Shown: one piece after another, positions 25,665 through 34,675 of the stretch
Layout of the letters: every line of letters begins with the position of its first letter
How positions within the stretch are numbered: the stretch's first letter is position 1
Source of the DNA: Chloroflexota bacterium
GTDB taxonomy: Bacteria; Chloroflexota; UBA11872
Reading direction: 5' to 3'
Assembly (NCBI GenBank): GCA_022824495.1
Contig: JAJDZU010000005.1
Location: 1-64,000, forward strand
DNA length: 64,000 nucleotides
Notes under the pieces: model-generated
What the model was told of the DNA's origin: nothing
What the model saw: the letters and a program-made list of their open reading frames with translations, nothing else
Database searches by the model: none
Translations under genes and position numbers: made by a program

Positions 25665-26573
25665 TCAGGCCGGCACGCGTGCGGGCAGCTTGTCAAGCAT
25701 CTCCCGAAACAGACGGGTTGTTTGACTTGTGCTGCCGCAGCACGAGCCGATCACCGACACTCCGGCCTCATTCCACTGACGAGCGAACTGGACCATTTTC
25801 TCCGGCGGATACACATAGCAGACGCGGCCATCAATCAACTCGGGCACACCGGCGTTGGACTGGGCCATGAGGGGACGCTGTGGCCCGGCCGCTAGCATCT
25901 GGTCCAGCACCTGGGTCATTTCTTCGGGACCGTTCCCACAGTTACAACCAACAACGGCGGCGCCGGCCTCCTCGCAGGCGCGCATACCGTCCGCCGGCGC
26001 CACGCCCATCATGGTGTGCAGGTTGATGTCGTAAGTCATGGTCGCGAAGACGGGCAGACCGGTCGATCCGGCGGCCTGAATGGCAATCTGGACTTCGCGA
26101 ATATCGCTGAAGGTCTCGCAGAGCAGCAAATCCACGCCGCCCTCGGCGAGTTGCTCGGCTTGGACACGGAAGGCCTCGTACATCTGAGCTTCGGTGATTT
26201 CCCCAAGCGGCTCAAGGAAATCGCCGCTCTGCCCGATGTCTCCAGCCACCCAGGCGTCATCGCCGGCCACAGCCCTGGCCTGTTTAGCCGCACCTCGATT
26301 AATCGCTTCGGACTTCTCTGTCAGGCCGGCCCGTTGCAGTCGGATGAGGTTTCCTCCAAACGTGTTGGTCGACAGAATGTCCGCGCCGGCGTCCAGATAA
26401 CCCTGGTACACCGCGGCCATTAGATCCGGGAAGCGAAGCGTGGCTTCCTCGGGCGCCTCCCAGTCGCGGTCTGGAAAATCATTCAGCGTCGAACCCATGG
26501 CGCCGTCAAATAGCAGAGGGCGCCGAGCCAGTGCGTGGAGGACGGCATCGGGCGTCGATCGGTCAACAGGCAT
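25665..26573 (-). CDS. Homocysteine S-methyltransferase-domain protein
   Basis: A 302-residue TIM-barrel protein of the zinc-dependent homocysteine methyltransferase/betaine-homocysteine methyltransferase family. The three zinc cysteines are visible: GCNCGNGP (about 208-215) and GSCCGST near 277. FDGAMGSTL at the N-terminus and STNTFGGN are standard. It lacks the pterin and cobalamin domains of MetH, so it either uses an alternative methyl donor (betaine-like, S-methylmethionine-like) or works with partner proteins encoded elsewhere. It stands 75 bp downstream of the xylulokinase gene. Confidence 0.88.
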   Translation of the reverse strand: MPVDRSTPDAVLHALARRPLLFDGAMGSTLNDFPDRDWEAPEEATLRFPDLMAAVYQGYLDAGADILSTNTFGGNLIRLQRAGLTEKSEAINRGAAKQARAVAGDDAWVAGDIGQSGDFLEPLGEITEAQMYEAFRVQAEQLAEGGVDLLLCETFSDIREVQIAIQAAGSTGLPVFATMTYDINLHTMMGVAPADGMRACEEAGAAVVGCNCGNGPEEMTQVLDQMLAAGPQRPLMAQSNAGVPELIDGRVCYVYPPEKMVQFARQWNEAGVSVIGSCCGSTSQTTRLFREMLDKLPARVPA

Positions 26574-26648
26574 GGGGCACGTACTCAGGCCCGGCCAGTC
26601 GGGCTCGGGCTATGCGTCGAATATAGCAACGGCGCAACTGGGGCCGGG

Positions 26649-28169
26649 CTACGCTTCCGCAGCTTCCGCCGCCTGAACCGCGGCAGCGGCGCGATTTGCG
26701 TAGGCAAGTGCGGGGTATAGACCACGGTAGCGCGCATACGCTGCGTCCAGCGCGGCGACTCCAGCGCCGCTCGGCTCGACAGTTTGGTGCGGGGCGGCCG
26801 TGATTTCGACCGCCTCTTCAACCGATGCAAACAACCCCGAGGCAACAGCGCCCAGCATGGCTGCGCCGAAGGCCGGACCACGACCCTCCGGCTCAACCCG
26901 CATCGGAGCATCAAACACATCCGCGACGATCTGCCGCCAAAGCGGACTCCGAGCTCCTCCGCCGGCCAACTTGAACCGATCCACATACGCACCCACGCCC
27001 TGAATGGCCCCGGCGGCGTCGCGCAAACTGAAGGCAACCCCTTCCAGAACGGCCCGCACGATGTCGGCTCTGCCGTGCGCGGTCGTCAGACCCACCAGTG
27101 CGCCTCGGGCGTCGACGTCAAGATGTGGCGTTCGCTCGCCCTGCAGATAGGGCAGCCAGAGCAGGCCCCGGCTGCCCGGCGGCGAATCTGTCGCCTCAAG
27201 GACCAGCTGGTCGTACGAGATGCCCGGCATGAACGTGTCGCGCAGCCACCGCAGCGAGAGCCCGGCCGCCTGCGTGACACCCATCAGGTACCAGCGTTCC
27301 GGCACGGCGTGGGCCCCGACCTGGACGTGTCCGTCGGGCGCCGCGCCATAGGCGGAGGCGGCGGCGAAGACCACGCCAGATGAGCCAATCGTTACGGCAG
27401 CGTCGCCCTCCGCTACGACCCCGGCCGCCACGGCGCCGGCCGGCTGGTCGCCAGCGCCGGCCGCAATGGGTATCCCCGACCGCAGCCCCAGTCGCTCGGC
27501 GGAAGCGGGGGTCAGCCTGCCTGCGATCTCTGGTGACTCACGAATCTCGGGCAGCCAGGCCTGATCGAGTGCCAGCACGTCCACCATCTCGGCGGACCAA
27601 CGGCGTGTGGCCGAGTCGAAGTAGCCGGTCCCGCTGGCATCGGACACGTCGGTGAAGAACTCACCTGACAATCGCAGTCGGATGAAGTCCTTGGGCAACA
27701 GCACATGGGCCGTGCGTTCCAGAAGATTCGGCTCGTGCTGCCGAACCCAAACAAGCTTGGGTGCCTGGAATCCCTCCAGTGGCAGGTTGCCCGTGTGGCG
27801 AACGAGCGCGGGCACTCCGATGGAATCTTCCAGTTCGCGACGCTGCGGCCCCGTGCGCAGATCGCACCAGAGGATGGCGTTTCGCAGCGGCCGCTGCGCG
27901 TGGTCGAGCAGCGTCAACCCATGCATCTGACCGGTAAGGCCTATCGCGCGAATGTCATCAACGCGTTCAGCCCGCGAGGCCACCGCCGACATCGCGATGA
28001 AGGCCGCCTGCTCCCAGTCGTCCGGGGACTGCTCTGCCCAGCCGGGCCTTGGGGTGCGCAGGTCGTACGGCGCTTCGTGAACCGCCAGCGTCGCTCCCGA
28101 AACGTCCGCCAGAACGGCGCGCGCGCCCGTGGTGCCAAGGTCCAGCCCAATAACCGACGGATTACTCAT
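26649..28169 (-). CDS. xylB: Xylulokinase (FGGY family)
   Basis: A 506-residue FGGY carbohydrate kinase phosphorylating D-xylulose to xylulose 5-phosphate. GLDLGTTGARAVL is the N-terminal phosphate loop, GLTGQMHGL and ILWCDLRT are typical of XylB, and LAGGGARSPLWRQIVADVF marks the C-terminal ATPase lobe. The last residues are an Ala-rich tail (AAAAVQAAEAAEA). Its ATG overlaps the GHMP kinase stop by 4 bp (ATGA at 28166-28169), so it is coupled to the upstream sugar-nucleotide genes. Confidence 0.92.
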   Translation of the reverse strand: MSNPSVIGLDLGTTGARAVLADVSGATLAVHEAPYDLRTPRPGWAEQSPDDWEQAAFIAMSAVASRAERVDDIRAIGLTGQMHGLTLLDHAQRPLRNAILWCDLRTGPQRRELEDSIGVPALVRHTGNLPLEGFQAPKLVWVRQHEPNLLERTAHVLLPKDFIRLRLSGEFFTDVSDASGTGYFDSATRRWSAEMVDVLALDQAWLPEIRESPEIAGRLTPASAERLGLRSGIPIAAGAGDQPAGAVAAGVVAEGDAAVTIGSSGVVFAAASAYGAAPDGHVQVGAHAVPERWYLMGVTQAAGLSLRWLRDTFMPGISYDQLVLEATDSPPGSRGLLWLPYLQGERTPHLDVDARGALVGLTTAHGRADIVRAVLEGVAFSLRDAAGAIQGVGAYVDRFKLAGGGARSPLWRQIVADVFDAPMRVEPEGRGPAFGAAMLGAVASGLFASVEEAVEITAAPHQTVEPSGAGVAALDAAYARYRGLYPALAYANRAAAAVQAAEAAEA

Positions 28170-29278
28170 GCCTGCATGGCCGAGACCGGGCTGGTGCCCG
28201 GCGCCGGTGCGTCGGCCGGCTCAAGTCGTACGCCTGGCGCCGCTCGCGTAACCGGGAAGGCGGAGGCCGCGCCGTGGTCAACAATTCGTCGGGCCAGCCA
28301 CCCCGGGTCGTCATGCAGCGCGACGATGGTGCCGCCCAGCCCCGCACCGGCGAGCTTGGCCCCATGCGCGCCGAGTCGCATGGCCTGTTCAGTCAACGCG
28401 TCAACGACGGGACCCGAACCGCCGATAGCCGCGATGTGACGATGAGCGGCGTTCATGGCCGTGCCTACCGCCGGCCAGTTGCGTTCCAGCACGTCGCGCT
28501 TCGCCGTCCGAGCTATGGATCCCAGGGCGTGCATAGCCGCACGAACATCCGGGTCCCCCTCAACCCAACGGGACCGCAGGGGACGGTGGGTCTCCCCGGA
28601 GTCACGCTGTCGTCCCGTATGGGCGAGGACGAACGGAAGCTCCGTGTCGGGCTCAAGCAACGGTTCAACGGTCGCCAGCGGATCAACGGTCGGTCCGCGC
28701 CAGTTCTCCTTGCCTCGGAAATCCATACATATCAATCCGCCGAAGGTCGTGGCATAAAAGTCCTGGAACCCGCACGTAATCCCCATGCGGCTGAACTCGA
28801 TCTCGCGCGCCGTCTCGGCGAAGTGATGCAACGGGGACGTGCGGTCGAGCCAGATATTTGTAGCGTGGAGGGCGGCAACCAACAGCGCGCTGCTGCTGGA
28901 GAGTCCGGCGCCGGGTGGCACCTCACTCCAACACTGAAGTTCAACCTGTTCATGCCGCATATCCTGCGCGGCCACAACGGCCTTCAGCACGTTCAAATAA
29001 GTCGTGCGGCGGGCCTCGGCCAGCGCGTCCGGATTCATCCCGGCCGCCGCCAGGGCACTTGGGGCAGCGACCAGACGCAGGTCGTCCGAAGATTCGACGG
29101 TGAGATCGAGATTCGCGTCCAGCGCCAGCAGACGCAGGCGCGGAGCCCGGTGGATTGCCACGTGGGCCCGTCGTGGAATCGCGAAGGCCAAAACTGTCCC
29201 GCCATACATGTCGCTGGGGTTGCCAAGCAGCCCGGCCCTGCCGGGCGCTGATGCAACGACCCGATCGCGAGGAGTCAC
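28166..29278 (-). CDS. GHMP-family sugar kinase, possibly glucuronokinase-like
   Basis: A 370-residue GHMP kinase. Motif 1 is APGRAGLLGNPSDMYGG, motif 2 PPGAGLSSSSALLVAAL (about 121-137), motif 3 KLAGAGLGGTIVAL near 315. The LLGNPSDMYGG form is, as I recall, shared with plant glucuronokinases and related anomeric kinases rather than classical galactokinases (which have GEHTDY). Its GTG start overlaps the galU stop by 4 bp, so a sugar-1-phosphate product feeding the uridylyltransferase is a reasonable inference. The exact substrate is not determined. Confidence 0.8.
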   Translation of the reverse strand: MTPRDRVVASAPGRAGLLGNPSDMYGGTVLAFAIPRRAHVAIHRAPRLRLLALDANLDLTVESSDDLRLVAAPSALAAAGMNPDALAEARRTTYLNVLKAVVAAQDMRHEQVELQCWSEVPPGAGLSSSSALLVAALHATNIWLDRTSPLHHFAETAREIEFSRMGITCGFQDFYATTFGGLICMDFRGKENWRGPTVDPLATVEPLLEPDTELPFVLAHTGRQRDSGETHRPLRSRWVEGDPDVRAAMHALGSIARTAKRDVLERNWPAVGTAMNAAHRHIAAIGGSGPVVDALTEQAMRLGAHGAKLAGAGLGGTIVALHDDPGWLARRIVDHGAASAFPVTRAAPGVRLEPADAPAPGTSPVSAMQA

Positions 29279-30168
29279 AGCCGTTGGCCAAGCTCGCTGA
29301 CGTATTGCCGAACATCCGCGCCGTACTGAGGATCGGCGAGAGCAAAATCGATAAAGGCCCGGTAGTACGACTGGAAATTTCCGATGTCGTAGCGTCGTTC
29401 ATTCGCTTCGAGGGGGACAGCACGCACGGGAGGCGATTCACGCGCCAGGATTGCAATGGAATCGGTGAGCCAGCGTTCGCCGCCAAGTCCAGGCCGGGTC
29501 GCCTCGATCGCGTCAAAAATCGTCGGCTCAAAGATGTAGCGGGGCACGATAGCTAAATCGCTGGGTGCGCGGCCCGCCACCGGCTTCTCGACGAAGTCGA
29601 CAGCCACCAGCGAACCATTGACGTCCCGCACATCCACGATGCCGTAGCGGAACGCATCTTCCGGCGCGATCTGCTCCACCGCGACCGCGCCGCTTGCGCC
29701 GCTTTCCCTGTGGGCCGCCATCAGCCGGGCCACCAGGTCACCGCCATGAATGATCGTGTCGCCAAAGGCGACGACGAACGGTTCATCCCCGGCAAAGTCC
29801 CGCGCCAGGCCCACCGCGTCCGCGACACCACTGGGCGTTCCTTGGCGTGTATAGAAGACGCCGCGGATTCCGTCGGCAATCGGCAGGTCGGCCGGATCGA
29901 CGCTCCCCGTTTGGTGAAGGACCTGGCTGAGTTCGAGATCAGCGTCGAAGTGATCCTCAATTGCCGCCTTCTTGCGGCCGGTAATCAAGAGAATCTGCTC
30001 GATCCCGGCAGCGCGAAGTTCTTCAACCACGTACTGGACGACCGGCTTGCGGCCGACAGGCAGCATTTCTTTTGGCTGCGACTTGGTCGCCGGAAACAGT
30101 CGGGTGCCCACGCCGGCTACGGGCACCACCGCCTTACGAATAGCGCCCGAGGACACAGTTCTCGTCAC
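29275..30168 (-). CDS. galU: UTP-glucose-1-phosphate uridylyltransferase
   Basis: A 297-residue nucleotidyltransferase that forms UDP-sugar from UTP and sugar 1-phosphate. The signature PVAGVGTRLFPATKSQPKEMLP begins the protein, followed by QYVVEELRAAGI and VEKPVAGRAPSDLAIVPRYI, all typical of GalU. The GTG start is 160 bp from a divergent gene. It heads a three-gene operon with the GHMP kinase and xylulokinase; in that setting it may act on a sugar 1-phosphate other than glucose. Confidence 0.93.
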   Translation of the reverse strand: MTRTVSSGAIRKAVVPVAGVGTRLFPATKSQPKEMLPVGRKPVVQYVVEELRAAGIEQILLITGRKKAAIEDHFDADLELSQVLHQTGSVDPADLPIADGIRGVFYTRQGTPSGVADAVGLARDFAGDEPFVVAFGDTIIHGGDLVARLMAAHRESGASGAVAVEQIAPEDAFRYGIVDVRDVNGSLVAVDFVEKPVAGRAPSDLAIVPRYIFEPTIFDAIEATRPGLGGERWLTDSIAILARESPPVRAVPLEANERRYDIGNFQSYYRAFIDFALADPQYGADVRQYVSELGQRL

Positions 30169-30328
30169 AAGCTTCCGAGGCGGCTCATCGCGGGTCGGGC
30201 GCTAGCATACGCATTCCAACGCCCAGGCTCGCCGTGCATCACGCGCGGAGCCCTACGGCGATGTGATAAGTGCAGCCGTTGCACGATGCCGACAACTCTC
30301 GGCGTGGCGGCGAAATGGGGGAATCGGC

Positions 30329-30922
30329 GTGCGTCGCGCACTAGTCTTTGGCATCTGGTTGCTCCTCGCATTGGCAGGAGTCGTAGTCGTGCTGGGCGTC
30401 TTCGCGACCCGCGGCTCGGTCGACATCTCGGATCTCGCGCGCCTCCAGCCGGATTCACTCGTACGCGCGCGGGCTGAGGCCAAACTCAACGCCTTCGGCC
30501 AGACATCCGAGCAAGCGCGCCTTGCTGGCCGGGCAATCCCGGCTCAAGTCGCTTTTACCCACGACGAGATGACGGCGCTTCTCCGGGATTGGGCCAGGCA
30601 GGAGCATGGATTCGGTTCGCTCACCGAACTGCAACTCACGTTCCGCCCGCGGACACTCACGCTGACCGGCGTTCTGCACTCAGGTGGCTTGAGCTTTCCC
30701 TTTCGCCTTGACATCGTCGTTTCGACCGAGAGTAGCCAGCGCACGGCCGAGATCACGCGATTCCAGGTTGGTGAGATCTTTGCACCCGGCTTCGTACGCT
30801 CACTCGCCCTTGCCTTGGCCGAACGCACCGTGGACGCCGGATTGCCTCGACTGCCGATTGCGATTGAAACGCTGGTGATTACAGACGGCGAATTGCTCGT
30901 CTCGGGCGTCGCCGTTCCCTAG
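30329..30922 (+). CDS. Membrane-anchored protein of unknown function
   Basis: A 197-residue protein with one N-terminal transmembrane segment (about residues 5-27) and a soluble, probably extracytoplasmic part rich in beta-strand-like alternation (LTLTGVLHSGGLSFPFRLDIVVS). The C-terminal ETLVITDGELLVSGVAV is reminiscent of lipid-binding DUF2993-type repeats, but I cannot assign a family. GTG 30329 has GGGG about eight bases upstream and puts the basic MRR before the membrane segment; ATG 30263 in frame is an alternative. Divergent from galU. Confidence 0.65.
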   Translation: MRRALVFGIWLLLALAGVVVVLGVFATRGSVDISDLARLQPDSLVRARAEAKLNAFGQTSEQARLAGRAIPAQVAFTHDEMTALLRDWARQEHGFGSLTELQLTFRPRTLTLTGVLHSGGLSFPFRLDIVVSTESSQRTAEITRFQVGEIFAPGFVRSLALALAERTVDAGLPRLPIAIETLVITDGELLVSGVAVP

Positions 30923-30943
30923 CCTCCCAATCTGGCGGGCGCT

Positions 30944-32953
30944 TCAGCGCGGGAAGGCTCCACGGACTCCGCCGTCAACCGGCAGCACGGCGCCCGTTGT
31001 CTTGGCCGCCCGGTCACTGGCAAGAAATAGCACGGCCTCCGCCACGTCGTCTGCGCCAATCGGCGTTTGCAGGAGGTTCCTGCGGCGGTAAAAGTCCTCA
31101 AGCTCGTCAACCTCGACGCCGTGAGCTGCGGCGCGGCCCGCCCGGAGATCGTCGCTCCACAGGCGCGAATCTGTGAACACTGCGTCCGGGTTGACCATAT
31201 TGACGCGAATCCCATGCTCGCCGTTCTCGATTGCCAGCACGCGGCCCAGCTGCAACTGGGCCGACTTCGCCGCGCTGTAGGCCCCAAAGTCGCGGCCCGG
31301 GTCAAACGTATTCTTGGTGCATACCAGGACCACGCTGCCCCCTATGCCCTGCCGGCGCATTGCGCGAACGGCCGCCCGAGTCACGAGGAAATGTCCGGTG
31401 GCATTGACGTCAAGGCTCCGTTGCCACGCGGAAAGGGGCATGGCCTCGATTGGCGCCGCGTCAGCGATCCCGGCGTTTGAGACGACGATGTCAAGCCCTC
31501 CTACCGCAAGCGCAACCGCCTGCATGGCCGCCGTGACCGCATCCTCGTCTGTCACGTCAAGGATCAGAGATTCGGCCGCACCCCCGTCGGTGGCGATGTC
31601 CGCCGCTGAAGCCCTGGCGCCGGCCGCGTCGATATCGGCTGCAAAAACGTGGGCGCCGGCCGCTGCCAGGCGGCTGGCCGTGGCGCGTCCTATTCCGCTG
31701 GCCGCTCCGGTTACAAGCGCCACGCGCCCGGCCAGTTCCCGCTCGGGAGGAGCCAGCTTGAGCTTGTAGAGCTCCAGTGGCCAGTATTCGATGGCAAAGA
31801 GATCACGCGCCGGCAGCGCCGCGTAGCCTCCCATGGACTCCGCACCCTCGATCACGTCCATTGTTTGGCGATAGATCCGCGCCACGGCGTCCGCTTCTGC
31901 AGCCGAACGGCCGGTGGTGAACATTCCGATGCCCGGTGCCAACACCACGCGCGGGCCGGCGTCGTGCCTGAATTCGTCAGCTGGATCGGCGTGCGCCTGC
32001 ACGTAATCGGCGTACGCCGCTTCGTAGTGATCTACGGCGCCAGGGGCGTCGGCGGGATCATCCGAAGGCAGAACCAGGGGCAATCGCTTGGTGCGCAAGA
32101 CATGGTCGGGCGTTGCGGGACCCTGCTGAGAGAAACGCGATACGTCCCGGTGGTCAACGAAGGCGCGGACCCTGGGGCTGGTATCCGAACGGACGATCAT
32201 GTGTCGGCGACGGCCCAGCAGGCCGCGCAGAGTAACCGCCAGGCGGGCCGCGTCGGTTCGCGGCTCCGCTGATGGCCGACGCGGACCAAACCAGGCCCGC
32301 GAGATTTGCGCTTCCGCCCGCGACACCAGTTCGATATGCCGCTCATAGGATTGCTGGGCGCTCTCGCCGAACGTCACCAGGCCGTGCTTGTCGAGAACCA
32401 GGCCGTCGACAGACGGATCGGCGTCGAACACGTCGGCCGCCGCCCGCGAGAGTTCGAATCCGGGTTTGATATACGGGACCAGGCCAACGGCGTCTCCCAG
32501 GACTTCCTGCACGCGCTCGGCGCCGTTCGTCTGATTGGTGAGGGTCAGAATCGCGTCGGCGTGACTATGGTCGATCCAATCCAGCGGGATGAAGGCGTGC
32601 AGCAGCGTTTCGATCGATGGACGAGGCGCCGCCGTGTCCAGCAGCGCCAGCGTGACCAACTCCACCATGGTCTCGTCGTCCAGGATTTCGCGCTCGCGTA
32701 ACGGAATGAGATCGTCAAGTCCAAGTGGAGCGAATCCGTCGGCGCCGATGGTGGCCAGGTCGGTGCCGCTGCCCTTGATCGTGAGCGCTCGTCGGACGCC
32801 GCCGCGCGGATCCGCAACGTCGTGCTTAACCGAGGTGTTGCCGCCGCCAAACAGAACGAGCGAAGGCTCGGCGCCCAGCAGACGCGACGTATAAACGCGC
32901 AGCGCCAGCGGGTCCAGACCGGCAGCGGCTTTAGATGACCAGCGGGAGTGCAC
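30944..32953 (-). CDS. Bifunctional class II aldolase/short-chain dehydrogenase (RhaD-SDR fusion)
   Basis: A 669-residue fusion. Residues 1-400 are a class II aldolase domain (LVLFGGGNTSVK at the N-terminus, metal site DHSHADAI), and residues about 425-669 an SDR dehydrogenase with VTGAASGIGRAT, SNAGIAD and YSAAK. The position of the catalytic serine, 13 residues before the tyrosine, is threonine. This architecture belongs to rhamnulose phosphate aldolase/lactaldehyde dehydrogenase proteins of sugar catabolism. GTG 32953 is chosen because VHSRWSS begins the family N-terminus; the longer frame runs into the upstream gene. Confidence 0.88.
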   Translation of the reverse strand: MHSRWSSKAAAGLDPLALRVYTSRLLGAEPSLVLFGGGNTSVKHDVADPRGGVRRALTIKGSGTDLATIGADGFAPLGLDDLIPLREREILDDETMVELVTLALLDTAAPRPSIETLLHAFIPLDWIDHSHADAILTLTNQTNGAERVQEVLGDAVGLVPYIKPGFELSRAAADVFDADPSVDGLVLDKHGLVTFGESAQQSYERHIELVSRAEAQISRAWFGPRRPSAEPRTDAARLAVTLRGLLGRRRHMIVRSDTSPRVRAFVDHRDVSRFSQQGPATPDHVLRTKRLPLVLPSDDPADAPGAVDHYEAAYADYVQAHADPADEFRHDAGPRVVLAPGIGMFTTGRSAAEADAVARIYRQTMDVIEGAESMGGYAALPARDLFAIEYWPLELYKLKLAPPERELAGRVALVTGAASGIGRATASRLAAAGAHVFAADIDAAGARASAADIATDGGAAESLILDVTDEDAVTAAMQAVALAVGGLDIVVSNAGIADAAPIEAMPLSAWQRSLDVNATGHFLVTRAAVRAMRRQGIGGSVVLVCTKNTFDPGRDFGAYSAAKSAQLQLGRVLAIENGEHGIRVNMVNPDAVFTDSRLWSDDLRAGRAAAHGVEVDELEDFYRRRNLLQTPIGADDVAEAVLFLASDRAAKTTGAVLPVDGGVRGAFPR

Positions 32954-32967
32954 CGGCTCGGGCCTGG

Positions 32968-33774
32968 TCAGTCCCGCAGCGGCGCCGTTGGTTTCAGCGT
33001 CACGGTCTTCCCGGCCTCGGCGGCGATGGCGCAAAACAGATCGTAGGCGGCGTCGAGCTGGACCTTGGGATCGCCGCCCTCGGTGCTGCGAACCACGATG
33101 TCAACCGGCAGCCCATTCACACGCGACTGCCCCACGTACGCCTTCAGATAGGCCACCGGAACTTCGCGCATCACCCGCTGCATGAACGGCGAGGTCTCGG
33201 ATTCAAACGAGTCGATGAACACGCGCATTCGAGCCGTTTGGGAGGAAAACAATCCGTGCAGCGCCGGCCGGATGTGTTTCTCAAAGCACCCTTCAACTTC
33301 GCGCGGCGGGCCGGGCATCGACCAGATAGTCGTCTCATCCACCACGGTTGAAAAGCAGGGCGCCCATCCAACCGGGTTGAGATGCACGGTGGACGCTCGC
33401 GGGATCGACCCCATCTTGAGCCGTGGCGGAACCGAGACCTCCTCGATCGTCATATTTCGACGGAGGGCATAGTCTTCAATCACCTCGAACGGCGTGTGCG
33501 TGTCGCTCCCGGCGACCGCGGCAATCGCATCCACCGTCATGTCGTCTGGCGTTGGACCGAGGCCGCCGGTTGTCAGGATCACACGCGCCTTGCGCGCCAC
33601 GGCGGCGCGCAACTCCGCGATCAGAGCGTCCAGGTCGTCGGCGAGCGCGGTAATTCGGCGAACGTCGCCGCCGGCAACTGACACTTCACCAGCAAGCCAA
33701 TGAGAGTTCGTGTCCAGCACCAGGCCGGAAACGAGTTCCGTTCCGATCGAGAAGATCTCAACGTCGTCGTTCAT
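32968..33774 (-). CDS. CinA-like molybdopterin-binding domain protein
   Basis: A 268-residue protein with the MoCF-type domain found at the N-terminus of CinA (COG1058): IFSIGTELVSGLVLDTN at the start, TTGGLGPTPDDMT near 70, and SMPGPPREVEG near 152. The C-terminal NMN deamidase domain of CinA is absent, so this is the pyrophosphatase-like half only, as in stand-alone homologues. It is followed 14 bp later by the RhaD-SDR gene, which may be cotranscribed. Function in this setting unknown. Confidence 0.85.
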   Translation of the reverse strand: MNDDVEIFSIGTELVSGLVLDTNSHWLAGEVSVAGGDVRRITALADDLDALIAELRAAVARKARVILTTGGLGPTPDDMTVDAIAAVAGSDTHTPFEVIEDYALRRNMTIEEVSVPPRLKMGSIPRASTVHLNPVGWAPCFSTVVDETTIWSMPGPPREVEGCFEKHIRPALHGLFSSQTARMRVFIDSFESETSPFMQRVMREVPVAYLKAYVGQSRVNGLPVDIVVRSTEGGDPKVQLDAAYDLFCAIAAEAGKTVTLKPTAPLRD

Positions 33775-33874
33775 AGCGCCCGCCGCGGCAAGGTGGAATC
33801 GGAGAGCATTCTAAGTTGAACTGCGGCGTCCGGTGCTAGCCTTCCGCCCGGCACATGGACAGGTTGGACGTGGA

Positions 33875-34675
33875 ATGGGTGCCGACTGGTATGAACAGCG
33901 CGGATTCTCGCCCGAGACGGTACGGCGTGCCCGCATCTGGTACTTGCAGCACCTTCCGGAAGCTGGCGATCTCCTTGACGTGGGCTGCGGACGGGGGGAG
34001 TTTCTGCAGGCGGCAGCGGAGGCGGGCCACCGCGTCGTTGGGATCGATCACGATCCGAAAATGCTGGCGCAAGTTGGCAGCCTGCCCGTACGCCAAGGCG
34101 ATGCTCTGGACTTCCTTCAGAGCACCCCCGACCACTATGACTCAATCACTGCGTTCCACGTAATTGAGCACCTGGCCGTTCGAGAGGCCGAAGCCATTGT
34201 GCGCCTTGCCGCCGACCGGCTGCGGCCCGGGGGGAGACTTATCGTCGCCACGCCCAATCCGGGAAGCCTTCCGACGATCGCGCATGAGTTTTGGCGCGAC
34301 CCAACTCACGTCCGGCCGTACGACCGGGAACTCATCGAGTACTTGACGAGCGGCGCCGGACTTGAAACTGTCGTCGCAGGGTTCAATCCCGAGTCGCCAC
34401 GCGGCCTCCCGGTGGAGCTGGCCGACCTTGGCCTCACGCCGCCTGTGAGGTCAGACGACGCGCTTGATCCGCCAGACTCACGAGCATCTCGATGGGTCGC
34501 AGGTCGTATGGCCGGTTCAAACTACGGGCGGAACCTGGAGCGGGCCATTCACGAAGTATCCGACGGTCTGCTTCACACCCGCCAGGAACTGGCCCGCGTT
34601 GCTGGTGTGCTGCGACGATTCCTTGAGGTGGCTTATGAGCCGTCCGAGCTGTTTGTCGTCGCTCGAAGGCCCTAG
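33875..34675 (+). CDS. Class I SAM-dependent methyltransferase
   Basis: A 266-residue Rossmann-fold methyltransferase. Motif I is LLDVGCGRGEFL (about 34-45), the acidic end of strand 2 is GIDHDPKML, and AFHVIEHL is the typical UbiG/Methyltransf_11-type post-motif. A helical tail (about 205-266) follows the core. The substrate is unknown; next to an LCP protein a cell-envelope glycan or lipid role is possible but speculative. ATG 33875 starts the family-like part. It ends on a CTAG shared with the convergent LCP gene. Confidence 0.83.
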   Translation: MGADWYEQRGFSPETVRRARIWYLQHLPEAGDLLDVGCGRGEFLQAAAEAGHRVVGIDHDPKMLAQVGSLPVRQGDALDFLQSTPDHYDSITAFHVIEHLAVREAEAIVRLAADRLRPGGRLIVATPNPGSLPTIAHEFWRDPTHVRPYDRELIEYLTSGAGLETVVAGFNPESPRGLPVELADLGLTPPVRSDDALDPPDSRASRWVAGRMAGSNYGRNLERAIHEVSDGLLHTRQELARVAGVLRRFLEVAYEPSELFVVARRP

